DNA of 64,000 nt. It comes from Cellulosimicrobium cellulans (GTDB lineage Bacteria; Actinomycetota; Actinomycetes; Actinomycetales; Cellulomonadaceae). Position numbers and translations under genes: made by a program. The notes under the pieces are model-generated. The model worked only from the letters and a program-made list of their open reading frames with translations. It did no database searches and was not told where the DNA came from. Below, in pieces: positions 26,862 to 35,584 of this stretch (position 1 is the first letter of the stretch; every line of letters begins with the position of its first letter). The stretch is taken from positions 62,001-126,000 of the forward strand of contig NZ_VEGH01000001.1 in the NCBI RefSeq assembly GCF_007679345.1, written 5' to 3'.

Positions 26862-26874
26862 TTCCTACTAGGAA
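26862..26874. promoter_or_regulatory. Dyad operator between PadR and the ABC exporter
   Basis: TTCCTA-C-TAGGAA, a perfect 6-bp dyad about one base, in an unusually AT-rich patch 19 bp upstream of the PadR start. PadR operators elsewhere are short dyads of this kind. Binding is inferred. Confidence 0.55.
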
Positions 26875-27003
26875 TAGAAGGCACCCGTCGTCGGGTCCTC
26901 GTCCTCGTGCCGCCGCCGGCCGAGCAGCCGCACCGCCGCACCGCACCCCGCCCCGACCCGCGCGCCGCCGCGCCGGCGGGTCCCCGACGGAAGGCACCGC
27001 CTC

Positions 27004-28002
27004 ATGACGACCGCGATCGAGACCGCGGGCCTGGTCAAGCTGTTCAAGGACACCCGCGCCGTCGACGGCATCGACCTGCAGGTCGCCGCCGGCGGCGTGC
27101 ACGGGTTCCTCGGCCCGAACGGCGCCGGGAAGACCACCACCATCCGGATGCTCGCCACCCTGCTGCGCCCCGACGCCGGCAGCGCCCGCGTGCTCGGGCG
27201 CGACGTGGTGCGCGACGCCGACGAGGTGCGCAGCCGCGTCGCGCTCACCGGGCAGTTCGCGTCGGTCGACGAGGACCTGACCGGCCGGGAGAACCTCGTG
27301 CTGGTGTCCCGCCTGTACGGCTTCTCCCGCACCGCCGCCCGAGCCCGGGCCGACGAGCTGCTCGACGCCTTCGGGCTGTCCGAGGCGGCCGACCGGCAGG
27401 TGAAGAAGTTCTCCGGCGGGATGCGGCGGCGGATCGACATCGCCGCCAGCATCGTGGTGACCCCCGAGCTGATCTTCCTGGACGAGCCGACGACCGGGCT
27501 GGACCCGCGCAGCCGGAACCAGGTGTGGGACATCGTCCGGGCGATGGTCGCGTCCGGCACGACCGTGCTGCTGACGACCCAGTACCTGGACGAGGCGGAC
27601 CAGCTCGCGGACCGGATCTCGGTGATCGACGCCGGGAAGGTGATCGCCGAGGGCACGCCGGGCCAGCTCAAGGCCTCCGTGGGCGCGAGCGCGCTCCACG
27701 TCCGGCTGCTCAACCCCGACGACCGGCCCCGCGCGCGGGCGGTGCTGGAGCGGGCCCTCGGCACGGCCGTCACGGAGGACGCCGACCCCGCCGCGCTGAC
27801 CGCGAGCGTCGACTCCTCGGCGCCGGCCATGCGCGGCATCGCGGCCCTCGAGGCCACCGACGTGCCGGTGGCGCAGTTCTCGCTCGGCCAGCCGTCGCTG
27901 GACGAGGTGTTCCTCGCCCTGACCGGCCACCCGGCCGAGTCCGCGGGCACCGACGACGAGGCGGCCGCCGAACGCGACGCCGCCGCGAGGGGGGCGGCAT
28001 GA
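27004..28002 (+). CDS. ABC exporter ATP-binding protein (DrrA family)
   Basis: 332 residues. Walker [11 protein letters not shown] near 37-46, Q-loop at [17 protein letters not shown], signature [12 protein letters not shown], Walker [15 protein letters not shown], and the DrrA-type C-terminal extension ending in [16 protein letters not shown]. Pairs with the permease that overlaps it by 4 bp. Family members export anthracyclines or other hydrophobic drugs; substrate unknown here. Confidence 0.94.
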   Translation: MTTAIETAGLVKLFKDTRAVDGIDLQVAAGGVHGFLGPNGAGKTTTIRMLATLLRPDAGSARVLGRDVVRDADEVRSRVALTGQFASVDEDLTGRENLVLVSRLYGFSRTAARARADELLDAFGLSEAADRQVKKFSGGMRRRIDIAASIVVTPELIFLDEPTTGLDPRSRNQVWDIVRAMVASGTTVLLTTQYLDEADQLADRISVIDAGKVIAEGTPGQLKASVGASALHVRLLNPDDRPRARAVLERALGTAVTEDADPAALTASVDSSAPAMRGIAALEATDVPVAQFSLGQPSLDEVFLALTGHPAESAGTDDEAAAERDAAARGAA

Positions 28003-28862
28003 GCGTCGACGACACCCGGACCGCGACGGCCGGGACCACCACCACGACCACCGACGAGGTGGCCACCGCGGCCGTGAGGGGCGTGCTCGCCTCCGGGACC
28101 CGGCCCACCCGGCCGTCCGGCCTCACGACCTCGCTGACGTTCGGCTGGCGCGCGCTGCTCAAGATCAAGCACGTCCCCGAGCAGCTGTTCGACGTCACCG
28201 TGTTCCCGGTGATGATCACGCTGCTCTTCACGTACCTGTTCGGCGGCGCGATCGCGGGCAGCGTGGACGACTACATCCAGTTCCTGCTGCCCGGGATCCT
28301 GGTCCAGGGCGTCATCATGATCACGATGTACACGGGCGTCACGCTCAACACCGACATCCAGAAGGGCGTGTTCGACCGGTTCCGGTCGCTGCCGATCTGG
28401 CGGCCGTCGGCCCTCGTCGGGATGCTGCTCGGCGACGCGGTCCGGTTCACGATCGCCTCGGTCGTGATCGTGGCGCTGGGCCTGCTGATCGGGTTCCGCC
28501 CGGAGGGCGGCGCGCTCGGCGTGCTGGCGGGGGTCGCGCTGCTGCTGCTGTTCGCGTTCGCGTTCGGCTGGATCTGGACGTTCCTCGCCCTGGTGCTGCG
28601 GACGCCGAACGCGGTCATGGGCGTGTCGATGATGGTCATCACGCCGCTCACGTTCGGGTCGAACATCTTCGTCGACCCGTCGACGATGCCGGGCTGGCTG
28701 CAGGCGTTCGTCGAGGTGAACCCGATCTCGGACCTGGTGACCGGGGTGCGCGGGCTGATGAACGGCACGCCCGTCGGGGACCACGTGGTCGTCACGCTGG
28801 TGTGGGCCCTCGCGCTCGTCGCCGTGTTCGGGCCGCTCACCATGCGGCGGTACGCCCGCTGA
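27999..28862 (+). CDS. ABC-2 type permease (DrrB family)
   Basis: 287 residues. A Thr-rich cytoplasmic N-terminus of about 45 residues, then six membrane helices, and the ABC-2 motif [14 protein letters not shown] near the C-terminus. ATG overlaps the stop of the ATPase gene. Forms an exporter with it. Confidence 0.93.
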   Translation: MSVDDTRTATAGTTTTTTDEVATAAVRGVLASGTRPTRPSGLTTSLTFGWRALLKIKHVPEQLFDVTVFPVMITLLFTYLFGGAIAGSVDDYIQFLLPGILVQGVIMITMYTGVTLNTDIQKGVFDRFRSLPIWRPSALVGMLLGDAVRFTIASVVIVALGLLIGFRPEGGALGVLAGVALLLLFAFAFGWIWTFLALVLRTPNAVMGVSMMVITPLTFGSNIFVDPSTMPGWLQAFVEVNPISDLVTGVRGLMNGTPVGDHVVVTLVWALALVAVFGPLTMRRYAR

Positions 28863-28957
28863 GAGCCGGTGCGGGCGGACGGGGCCCGGCGGCGCGTCGG
28901 CGGGGGGTCGACGTACCGTGACGATGCCCCGCCCGCCCGCACCACCTGGAGCCGCCC

Positions 28958-30832
28958 GTGTTCACCACCCGCCCCGAGCTCGTCGGCACGCACGGCATGG
29001 TCGCCTCGACGCACTGGCTCGCCAGCGCCGTCGGGCAGGCCGTCCTCGAGCGGGGCGGGAACGCGTTCGACGCGGCCGCGGCGGCCGGGTTCACGCTGCA
29101 GGTGGTCGAGCCGCACCTGAACGGCCCGGGCGGGGACGCCCCGATCATCGGGCACCGGGCCGCGGACGGGCACACGTTCGTCGTCTGCGGCCAGGGCACC
29201 GCGCCGGCGGCGGCGACGATCGAGGCGTACACCGACCAGGGGCTCGACGTCGTCCCGGGCACCGGGCACCTCGCGGCGGTCGTGCCCGGCGCGTTCGGCG
29301 CGTGGCTCGACCTGCTCGCGCGGTACGGCACCCTGCCGCTCGCCGACGTGCTGTCCCCCGCGATCGGCTACGCCCGCGACGGCTACCCGCTCGTGCCCGC
29401 CGCCGTGCGGACGATCCGGACCGTCGAGCGGCTGTTCGCCGAGCACTGGCCGACGTCCGCCGAGGTGTACCTGCCCGGCGACGACATCCCGGCGGCCGGC
29501 GCCCGGTTCCGGAACCCGGCGCTGGCCGACACCTACGAGCGGGTGCTGGCCGAGGCGCACGCCGCCGGGGCCGACCGGCTGGCGCAGATCGAGGCGGCGC
29601 GCCGGGCGTTCTACGAGGGCTTCGTCGCGGAGGCGATGGCCGCGTTCGTGCGCGAGCCCGTCCTCGACTCGTCCGGCTCGGCGCACGCGGGCCTGCTCAC
29701 GGGCGACGACCTCGCGGCCTGGCGGGCCACCGAGGAGCCGACCGTCGCCGTCGACTTCGCCGGCGTGCAGGTGCACAAGACCGCGGCGTGGGGCCAGGGG
29801 CCCGTGCTGCTGCAGCAGCTGCGGATGCTGGAGGAGCTCGGCGTCGCGGACGCGGACCTCGGCTCCGCCGAGCTCGTGCACACCGCGCTCGAGGTGACCG
29901 ACCTGGCGTTCGCGGACCGCGAGGCCTGGTACGGCGACCCGGCCGACGGCGACGTGCCCCTCGACGCGCTGCTGTCCCGGTCGTACGCGGCGGACCGCGC
30001 GCGGCTGGTGGGGCCGACCGCGTCGGACGGGGTGCGGCCGGGGGCGCCGGACGGCCGCGTGCCGCGGCTGGCACGGCTGTTCGGGGAGCCGGCGTCCGGG
30101 GCGGACGGGATGCCGGTGTGGCCAGGGCGGTACGAGGACGCCGCGGCCGGGCCGGCACTGGGCACGGGCGAACCGACGCGCGGGCCGGAGCCGACGGGCG
30201 CGGCCGTCGTCGACGGGCCCGCGCTCGACGTCCGCCCGTCCGGGGAGACCCGGGGCGACACCTGCCACGTCGACGTCGTCGACCGCTGGGGGAACATGGT
30301 GTCGGCCACCCCGTCGGGCGGCTGGCTGCAGAGCTCGCCCGTCGTCCCCGGCCTCGGGTTCGGCCTGCCGACCCGCGCGCAGATGTTCTGGCTCGAGCCC
30401 GGCCTGCCGTCGTCGCTCGCACCGGGTCGCCGCCCGCGGACGACGCTGAGCCCGGGCCTGGTGCTCCGCGACGGCGGCGGGTTCGCGTTCGGCACGCCCG
30501 GCGGCGACCAGCAGGACCAGTGGACGATCCCGTTCCTGCTGCACCACCTGGTCGGCGGGCTCGACCTGCAGGCCGCGATCGACGCGCCGGGGTGGCACTC
30601 CACGCACGTGCCGTCGTCGTTCCACCCGCGCACCAGCACCCGGCGGGGCGTCGAGGCCGAGTCGCGGCTCGGGGCGGACGTGCTGGCCGAGCTGGGCCGG
30701 CGCGGGCACGTCGTGCGGGACGCGGGGCCGTGGAGCCTCGGCCGGGTCAGCGCCGCGGGCGTGCGGCCGGACGGACTGCTGCACGCGGGCGCCAACCCGC
30801 GCGGCATGCAGGGCTACGCCGCGGGCCGCTGA
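28958..30832 (+). CDS. Gamma-glutamyltranspeptidase family protein
   Basis: 624 residues. An Ntn-hydrolase that cleaves itself before a catalytic Thr; Thr435 in RGDTCHVDVVD is the likely nucleophile. NGPGGDAPIIG and GGWLQSSP near the oxyanion site, and the C-terminal AIDAPGWH and EAESRL, are typical. There is no signal peptide, so it is probably cytosolic like many actinobacterial members, and glutathione is not the expected substrate in this phylum. GTG start. A strong terminator follows. Confidence 0.9.
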   Translation: MFTTRPELVGTHGMVASTHWLASAVGQAVLERGGNAFDAAAAAGFTLQVVEPHLNGPGGDAPIIGHRAADGHTFVVCGQGTAPAAATIEAYTDQGLDVVPGTGHLAAVVPGAFGAWLDLLARYGTLPLADVLSPAIGYARDGYPLVPAAVRTIRTVERLFAEHWPTSAEVYLPGDDIPAAGARFRNPALADTYERVLAEAHAAGADRLAQIEAARRAFYEGFVAEAMAAFVREPVLDSSGSAHAGLLTGDDLAAWRATEEPTVAVDFAGVQVHKTAAWGQGPVLLQQLRMLEELGVADADLGSAELVHTALEVTDLAFADREAWYGDPADGDVPLDALLSRSYAADRARLVGPTASDGVRPGAPDGRVPRLARLFGEPASGADGMPVWPGRYEDAAAGPALGTGEPTRGPEPTGAAVVDGPALDVRPSGETRGDTCHVDVVDRWGNMVSATPSGGWLQSSPVVPGLGFGLPTRAQMFWLEPGLPSSLAPGRRPRTTLSPGLVLRDGGGFAFGTPGGDQQDQWTIPFLLHHLVGGLDLQAAIDAPGWHSTHVPSSFHPRTSTRRGVEAESRLGADVLAELGRRGHVVRDAGPWSLGRVSAAGVRPDGLLHAGANPRGMQGYAAGR

Positions 30833-30855
30833 CCCCGGCCCCACCCCCTCGAGTC

Positions 30856-30900
30856 GAAGGTCTGGCCGGACACGTACCGGGCGTGTCGGGCCAGACCTTC
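30856..30900 (+). terminator. Hairpin terminator after the GGT gene
   Basis: 19-nt arms GAAGGTCTGGCCGGACACG and its complement with one mismatch; 7-nt loop; 24 bp after the stop. Unusually AT-containing for a stem in this genome. Confidence 0.8.
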
Positions 30901-30947
30901 CAGTCGACCCCGGCGCGGTGATCACCCTCACAGCACGCCGGGAACAA

Positions 30948-30988
30948 GTTGCCCAGCGCAACCGTTGTGATAGTTTGCCTGCTGCAAC
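30948..30988. promoter_or_regulatory. MarR promoter with two overlapping inverted repeats
   Basis: Promoter TTGCCC (30949-30954), 16-bp spacer, TAGTTT (30971-30976). GTTGC-5-GCAAC (30948-30962) covers the -35 and TTGC-5-GCAA (30975-30987) covers the -10. Their centres are 26 bp apart. They are likely MarR autoregulatory sites. Confidence 0.6.
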
Positions 30989-31008
30989 CAATGAAAGAGG
31001 TCCCCGCC

Positions 31009-31530
31009 GTGCCCAGCACCCCCGCCTACCGCGTGCTCATCGACGCCATCGCGCGTCTCCAGCGCGTGCAGCGCGAGGTCGGCACCGAGCTCGCGCGCGA
31101 CCTCGACTTCCCGCGCGCCGCCCTCAGCCTGCTCTGGCTGCTGGACAAGGCCGGCGAGCTGGGCATCGGCGACGTCGCGCAGCACCTGCACGTCGACATC
31201 TCGGTGGCGAGCCGGCAGGCCAGCCAGCTGGTCGACTCCGGTTACGCCGAGCGCAGCACGCCGGACGCGCCGGGCACCGACCGCCGCGTCCGCACGGTCC
31301 GGCTCACCGAGCGCGGCCGGGCGTTCACGGCCGACACCAAGGTCGCGATGGACGCCCGGGCCGCCGAGGCGTTCAGCGCCTGGACGCCCGCGGAGCTGGC
31401 CGAGGCGTCCGCGGTCCTCGAGCGGATCGCGGACACGATGGCCGAGTTCGGCGCGCGCGCCACGGCCGCCCCGGCGTGCACCCCGACCGACGCCCCCCGC
31501 GCGCCGGTGCTCGCCGCCACGGCCACCTGA
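31009..31530 (+). CDS. MarR family transcriptional regulator
   Basis: 173 residues from GTG 31009, with AAAGAGG eight bases upstream. Winged helix-turn-helix at about 40-105: GELGIGDVAQHLHVDISVAS, then the wing DRRVRTVRLTERGRAF. Directly upstream of, and codirectional with, a DHA2-family exporter, which is the classic MarR target arrangement. Confidence 0.92.
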   Translation: MPSTPAYRVLIDAIARLQRVQREVGTELARDLDFPRAALSLLWLLDKAGELGIGDVAQHLHVDISVASRQASQLVDSGYAERSTPDAPGTDRRVRTVRLTERGRAFTADTKVAMDARAAEAFSAWTPAELAEASAVLERIADTMAEFGARATAAPACTPTDAPRAPVLAATAT

Positions 31531-31665
31531 CCCACCCGGGTCGGTGCGCAGCCGCGCGCACCGGCCCCCGCAGCACGCGACCGGACCGGCCGCGCCGCAC
31601 CACACCACCACGTCCGCCGACGGCGCCGGGCACCGCATCCCAGGGCGAAAGCAGAGACCACACCC

Positions 31666-33342
31666 ATGAGCAGCACCACCCGGGCCGAGAGCCCGACCGT
31701 CGACAGCGGGCCCGCGCCCGCGATGAGCCACCGGCAGGTGATGGAGGCCCTCTCCGGCATCCTGCTCGGCATGTTCGTGTCCATCCTGGCCACGAGCGTC
31801 GTGTCGAGCTCCCTGCCCAAGATCGTCAGCGACCTGAACGGGTCGCAGTCGTCCTACACCTGGGTCGTCACCGCGACCCTGCTGACCACCACGATCACCA
31901 CGCCGATCTGGGGCAAGCTCGCCGACCTGGTGAACCGCAAGCTCCTCATCCAGATCGCGCTGATCATCTCCGTGCTGTCCTCCGCGGCGGCCGGCTTCTC
32001 GCAGAGCGTCGGCTTCCTCATCGGCATGCGCGCGATCCAGGGCATCGGCGCCGGCGGCCTGACCGCGCTGGCGACCGTCCTGCTGGCCGACATCCTGAGC
32101 CCCCGCGAGCGCGGCCGGTACATGGGCCTCATGGGCGGCATCATGGGCATCGGCATGGTCGGCGGCCCGCTCCTCGGCGGCGTCATCACCGACAGCCTGT
32201 CCTGGCACTGGAACTTCTTCGTCGGCCTGCCGTTCGCGGTCGCCGCGATCATCGTGCTGCAGCGCACGCTGCACCTGCCGCAGCTGGCCCGCAAGGTCGT
32301 GAACATCGACTACTGGGGCGCCGCGCTCATCTCCGTGGGCATCGCGTCGCTGCTGCTGTGGGTCACCTTCGCCGGCGACAAGTTCGACTGGATCTCCTGG
32401 CAGACCGCCGTGATGGTGCTCGGCGCCCTCGTGGTCCTGGCGATCGCCGTGCTCGTCGAGAACAAGGTCGCGGACCCGATCATCCCGATGCACCTGTTCA
32501 AGAACCGCACCCTGGTGTTCTCCGTGATCGCGTCCGTCGCGGTCGGCGTCGCGATGTTCGGCACCTCGGTGTTCCTCAGCCAGTACATGCAGGTCGCGCG
32601 CGGCAAGACCCCGACGCAGTCCGGCCTGCTGACCATCCCGATGATCCTCGGCCTGTTCATCTCGTCGACGATCTCCGGGCGGCTCATCACCAAGTACGGC
32701 CGCTACAAGGGCTTCATGATCGCCGGCGCGGTCCTGCTGACCGGCGGCCTGGCCCTCATGGGCACCATCCGGTACGACACCAGCTTCGTCCTGGTCGGCC
32801 TGTTCATGTTCATCATGGGCGCCGGCGTCGGCATGCTGATGCAGAACCTGGTCCTCGCGGTGCAGAACACCCTGGACGTCTCCGAGACGGGCTCCGGCAC
32901 CGCGACCGTGGCGTTCTTCCGGACGCTCGGCGGGGCGATCGGCGTCTCGGCCCTCGGCGCCGTGCTCGGCAACCGGATCACCAGCTACGTCACCGACGGC
33001 ATGGTGTCCGCCGGCGTCGACCCGGCCGCCCTCGGCGGCGGCACCTCCTCGGTGCCGGACGTCTCGGCCCTGTCGGAGCCGTTCAAGACGATCATCGAGT
33101 CGTCCTACGGCCACGGCATCGCGGACCTGTTCCTCATCGCGGTCCCGCTCGGCGTGGTCGCGCTCGTCGCGGTGCTGTTCCTCAAGGAGGTGCCGCTGGG
33201 CAGCCGCTCCGGCGTGGAGCAGCTGCTCGACCAGGAGCAGACCGCCGAGGCCGTCGTGGCCGAGGCGGGCACCCCGGGCGCGCAGCAGGCGGTCGGCCAG
33301 CAGGCCGACGCGGAGCAGGCCGCCCCGGCGCACCGGGCCTGA
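31666..33342 (+). CDS. MFS drug exporter, DHA2 (EmrB/QacA) family
   Basis: 558 residues with 14 predicted membrane helices. Motif A is GKLADLVNRKLLIQ; motif C in helix five is GIGMVGGPLLGG. The C-terminal tail of about 45 residues is Glu/Gln/Ala rich. Controlled by the preceding MarR, by inference. Substrate unknown. Confidence 0.93.
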   Translation: MSSTTRAESPTVDSGPAPAMSHRQVMEALSGILLGMFVSILATSVVSSSLPKIVSDLNGSQSSYTWVVTATLLTTTITTPIWGKLADLVNRKLLIQIALIISVLSSAAAGFSQSVGFLIGMRAIQGIGAGGLTALATVLLADILSPRERGRYMGLMGGIMGIGMVGGPLLGGVITDSLSWHWNFFVGLPFAVAAIIVLQRTLHLPQLARKVVNIDYWGAALISVGIASLLLWVTFAGDKFDWISWQTAVMVLGALVVLAIAVLVENKVADPIIPMHLFKNRTLVFSVIASVAVGVAMFGTSVFLSQYMQVARGKTPTQSGLLTIPMILGLFISSTISGRLITKYGRYKGFMIAGAVLLTGGLALMGTIRYDTSFVLVGLFMFIMGAGVGMLMQNLVLAVQNTLDVSETGSGTATVAFFRTLGGAIGVSALGAVLGNRITSYVTDGMVSAGVDPAALGGGTSSVPDVSALSEPFKTIIESSYGHGIADLFLIAVPLGVVALVAVLFLKEVPLGSRSGVEQLLDQEQTAEAVVAEAGTPGAQQAVGQQADAEQAAPAHRA

Positions 33343-33408
33343 CGGCCGGCGGGCCCGCCGGCTCTCCCACCGGCGGGCCGCCCGGTCCGACGCGGTTCCG
33401 CCCGCGAC

Positions 33409-33457
33409 ACGACGCGAGGCGCCCGGCCGTCACCGACGGCCGGGCGCCTCGCGTCGT
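33409..33457. terminator. Perfect 22-bp hairpin after the MFS gene
   Basis: Arms 33409-33430 and 33436-33457 are exact reverse complements, with a 5-nt CACCG loop. The hairpin ends 13 bp before the next MarR start, so it also abuts that gene's promoter. Confidence 0.88.
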
Positions 33458-33470
33458 CCACAATGGGGCG

Positions 33471-33938
33471 GTGGACACCCCGACCGACCCCGTCGCGCGC
33501 ATCGAGTCCGAGCTCGGGCTGCTGCTGCGCCGTGCGCGCGCCTCGGCGGAGCGCCTCGCCCGCGAGGTGCACCCGGACCTGGAGCCGTCGGCCTACCCGC
33601 TGCTCGTGCGCATCGAGCGCGAACCCGACGTGCGGGCCAGCGAGCTCGCCGAGCACATCGGCGTCGGCCGCGGCACGATGTCGCGCCAGCTCGGCCGCCT
33701 GGAGCAGCTCGGGCTGATCGAGCGCCGCCCCGACCCGGACGACTCGCGGGGTCAGCTCATCCGGGTCACCGCGGAGGGCGCGCGCCGGGTGGACGCCGCG
33801 CGCCAGGCGCGCCGGGCCTACCTGTCAGCGGCGCTGGGCACCTGGACGGACGACGACCGCGGCGTGCTGGCCGACCAGCTGCACCGGCTCAACGCGTCGC
33901 TGGGGTCGCTGCCGCCGCGGCTGACCCCCGGGTCCTGA
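33471..33938 (+). CDS. MarR family transcriptional regulator
   Basis: 155 residues. Helix-turn-helix DVRASELAEHIGVGRGTMSR and wing RRPDPDDSRGQLIRVTAEG. GTG start with a -10-like CACAAT (33459-33464) six bases before it and no Shine-Dalgarno, so it is probably leaderless. It is the second MarR flanking the MFS gene, but a strong terminator separates them. Target unknown. Confidence 0.9.
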   Translation: MDTPTDPVARIESELGLLLRRARASAERLAREVHPDLEPSAYPLLVRIEREPDVRASELAEHIGVGRGTMSRQLGRLEQLGLIERRPDPDDSRGQLIRVTAEGARRVDAARQARRAYLSAALGTWTDDDRGVLADQLHRLNASLGSLPPRLTPGS

Positions 33939-33966
33939 CCACCGGGGCGCCGCGGGCCGCGGGCCG

Positions 33967-34902
33967 TCAGACCGCGCGGCTCAGCGCCCAGGTGCTGCGC
34001 CGCCGGGCGATCGCCGCGACCGCGTCGACCCGCCCGGGCGACCAGCGCGCCGGCATCGACGCGAACACGTCCGGCACGTCCCCGTCGGGGAGCACCAGCG
34101 CGTCGTAGGGTGACGGTGCCAGCACCTCGACCGTCCCGTGCACCACGAGGACGCCGCGCACCGCGACCGGCGAGCCGACGGCCGCGCGCAGCAGGGACCC
34201 GGCCCGGGCGGCGGTGAGCCGCACGTCGCGCAGGTCCGCCACGCCCCGGCCGTCCGCGGACAGGTGCCGCGAGTCGAGCACCAGCCGCTCAGGTCCCGAC
34301 GCGGCGGCGGGCCGCTCGGCGACGGCGAACGCCCCCGGTGGACCGATCAGCAGGTGCGCGACGACCGAGCCCTGCCGACCGACGGGCACGTCGTGCAGGA
34401 CGTGCCACCCGTCGAGCACCAGGCGGTCCAGCCGGTCGCACAGCGACTCCCGCAGGCCGCGCGGCTCGGCGTCCGCGCGCGGGCTCACCAGGTCGTCCGC
34501 CCGGTGCCGGCCGCGGGGGGCCGGGGCGCCGGCGTCCTCCGGGGCGGGCGGCTGCTCGGGTGCCGCGTCCCGGCGGGCGCGCCGGCCCCGGGGACGCGGC
34601 TCGGGCTCGGGCTGCGGCGCGTCGGGGACGACCTCGGCCGCGGGGACGACGAGCTCGGGGACGTCCGCCCGCAGGTAGGCCTGCGCGGCGCCGCGCACGG
34701 CCTGCTCCAGCCCGTCGCCCTCCAGGGCGGCGGCGTCGGCCTCGACGGCCACCTGGCCGGTGGCGAGGTCGACGCTGCCGAGGGGCGCGCCGGTCTCGGC
34801 CGTGACGTACAACCGGTCGGCGCCGTAACGGCGCCACCGGCGGACGATCAGGGCCTGCTCCACGTCCGGGATATCGGCATCGGACCGCTTTCCCTGAAGC
34901 AT
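33967..34902 (-). CDS. NERD-like domain protein, function unknown
   Basis: 311 residues from ATG 34902, with GGGGAGGGG upstream. An N-terminal domain of about 85 residues (ALIVRRWRRYGADRLYVTAE) is followed by a Pro/Arg/Glu-rich disordered linker (about 90-150). The C-terminal domain has the NERD-like pattern LDGWHVLHDVPVGRQGSVVAHLLIGPPGAFAVAER and later GVLVVHG. NERD domains resemble restriction-nuclease folds, but the typical catalytic D and ExK residues are not clear here. No signal peptide. Confidence 0.75.
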   Translation of the reverse strand: MLQGKRSDADIPDVEQALIVRRWRRYGADRLYVTAETGAPLGSVDLATGQVAVEADAAALEGDGLEQAVRGAAQAYLRADVPELVVPAAEVVPDAPQPEPEPRPRGRRARRDAAPEQPPAPEDAGAPAPRGRHRADDLVSPRADAEPRGLRESLCDRLDRLVLDGWHVLHDVPVGRQGSVVAHLLIGPPGAFAVAERPAAASGPERLVLDSRHLSADGRGVADLRDVRLTAARAGSLLRAAVGSPVAVRGVLVVHGTVEVLAPSPYDALVLPDGDVPDVFASMPARWSPGRVDAVAAIARRRSTWALSRAV

Positions 34903-34933
34903 CGGCGCTCCCCTCCCCCACACGGGGGGCAGC

Positions 34934-35341
34934 CTACTTCGGGTCGAAGGTCAGGCTCACGGAGTTCATGCAGTACCGGTCACCCGTCGGGGTCTGCGGC
35001 GCGTCGTCGAAGACGTGCCCCAGGTGCGACCCGCACTTCGCGCAGCGCACCTCGGTGCGGACCATCCCCAGGCTGCGGTCCTCGATCAGCTCGACCTTGT
35101 CGCCCGCCAGCGGGGAGAAGAAGCTCGGCCACCCGCAGTGGGAGTCGAACTTGGTCTCCGACCGGAACAGCTCGTTGCCGCACGCGCGACAGCGGTACAC
35201 GCCCTCGCGGTGCTCGTCGAGCAGCTCACCGGTCCACGGGCGCTCCGTCCCGGCCAGGCGCAGCACCTGGAACTCGGCGGGGTCCAGCTCGACCCGCCAC
35301 TGCGACTCGTCCTTGGTGACCTCGTAGGTCTTGTCCGCCAT
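34934..35341 (-). CDS. msrB: Peptide methionine-R-sulfoxide reductase
   Basis: 135 residues, full length. Catalytic Cys124 in RYCMNSVSL, second conserved Cys69 in CGWPSF, and a zinc site from Cys51, 54, 100 and 103. ATG behind AGAGGAG. Repairs methionine-R-sulfoxide in proteins, with thioredoxin as reductant. Confidence 0.97.
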   Translation of the reverse strand: MADKTYEVTKDESQWRVELDPAEFQVLRLAGTERPWTGELLDEHREGVYRCRACGNELFRSETKFDSHCGWPSFFSPLAGDKVELIEDRSLGMVRTEVRCAKCGSHLGHVFDDAPQTPTGDRYCMNSVSLTFDPK

Positions 35342-35412
35342 CGCGGTCTCCTCTCGCCCGGAGGACGCCCCGCCCGCTGCGGCCGGGGCTGGTCCACCGG
35401 CAGCAGAACACG

Positions 35413-35487
35413 GGCGCGGCCCGCGGTGTTCCGCGGGCCGCGCCAGGACGCGCGACCGCCCGCGACCGGAGGCCGGTCGCGGGCGGT
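35413..35487. terminator. Two tandem perfect hairpins
   Basis: First stem 35413-35426 with 35431-35444 (14 bp, TGTT loop); second stem 35455-35469 with 35473-35487 (15 bp, 3-nt loop). Both are perfect. They fill the 243-bp gap downstream of the helicase and upstream of msrB, insulating the two minus-strand genes. Confidence 0.82.
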
Positions 35488-35584
35488 GCGGGGGGCTGGG
35501 CGTTCCGGTGCGCGGCCTACGGTTCCCGGCCCGGTCGACGCCCACGGGCGTGGGCTCGGCCGGACGCAGCAGGCCGGGGGTCGG

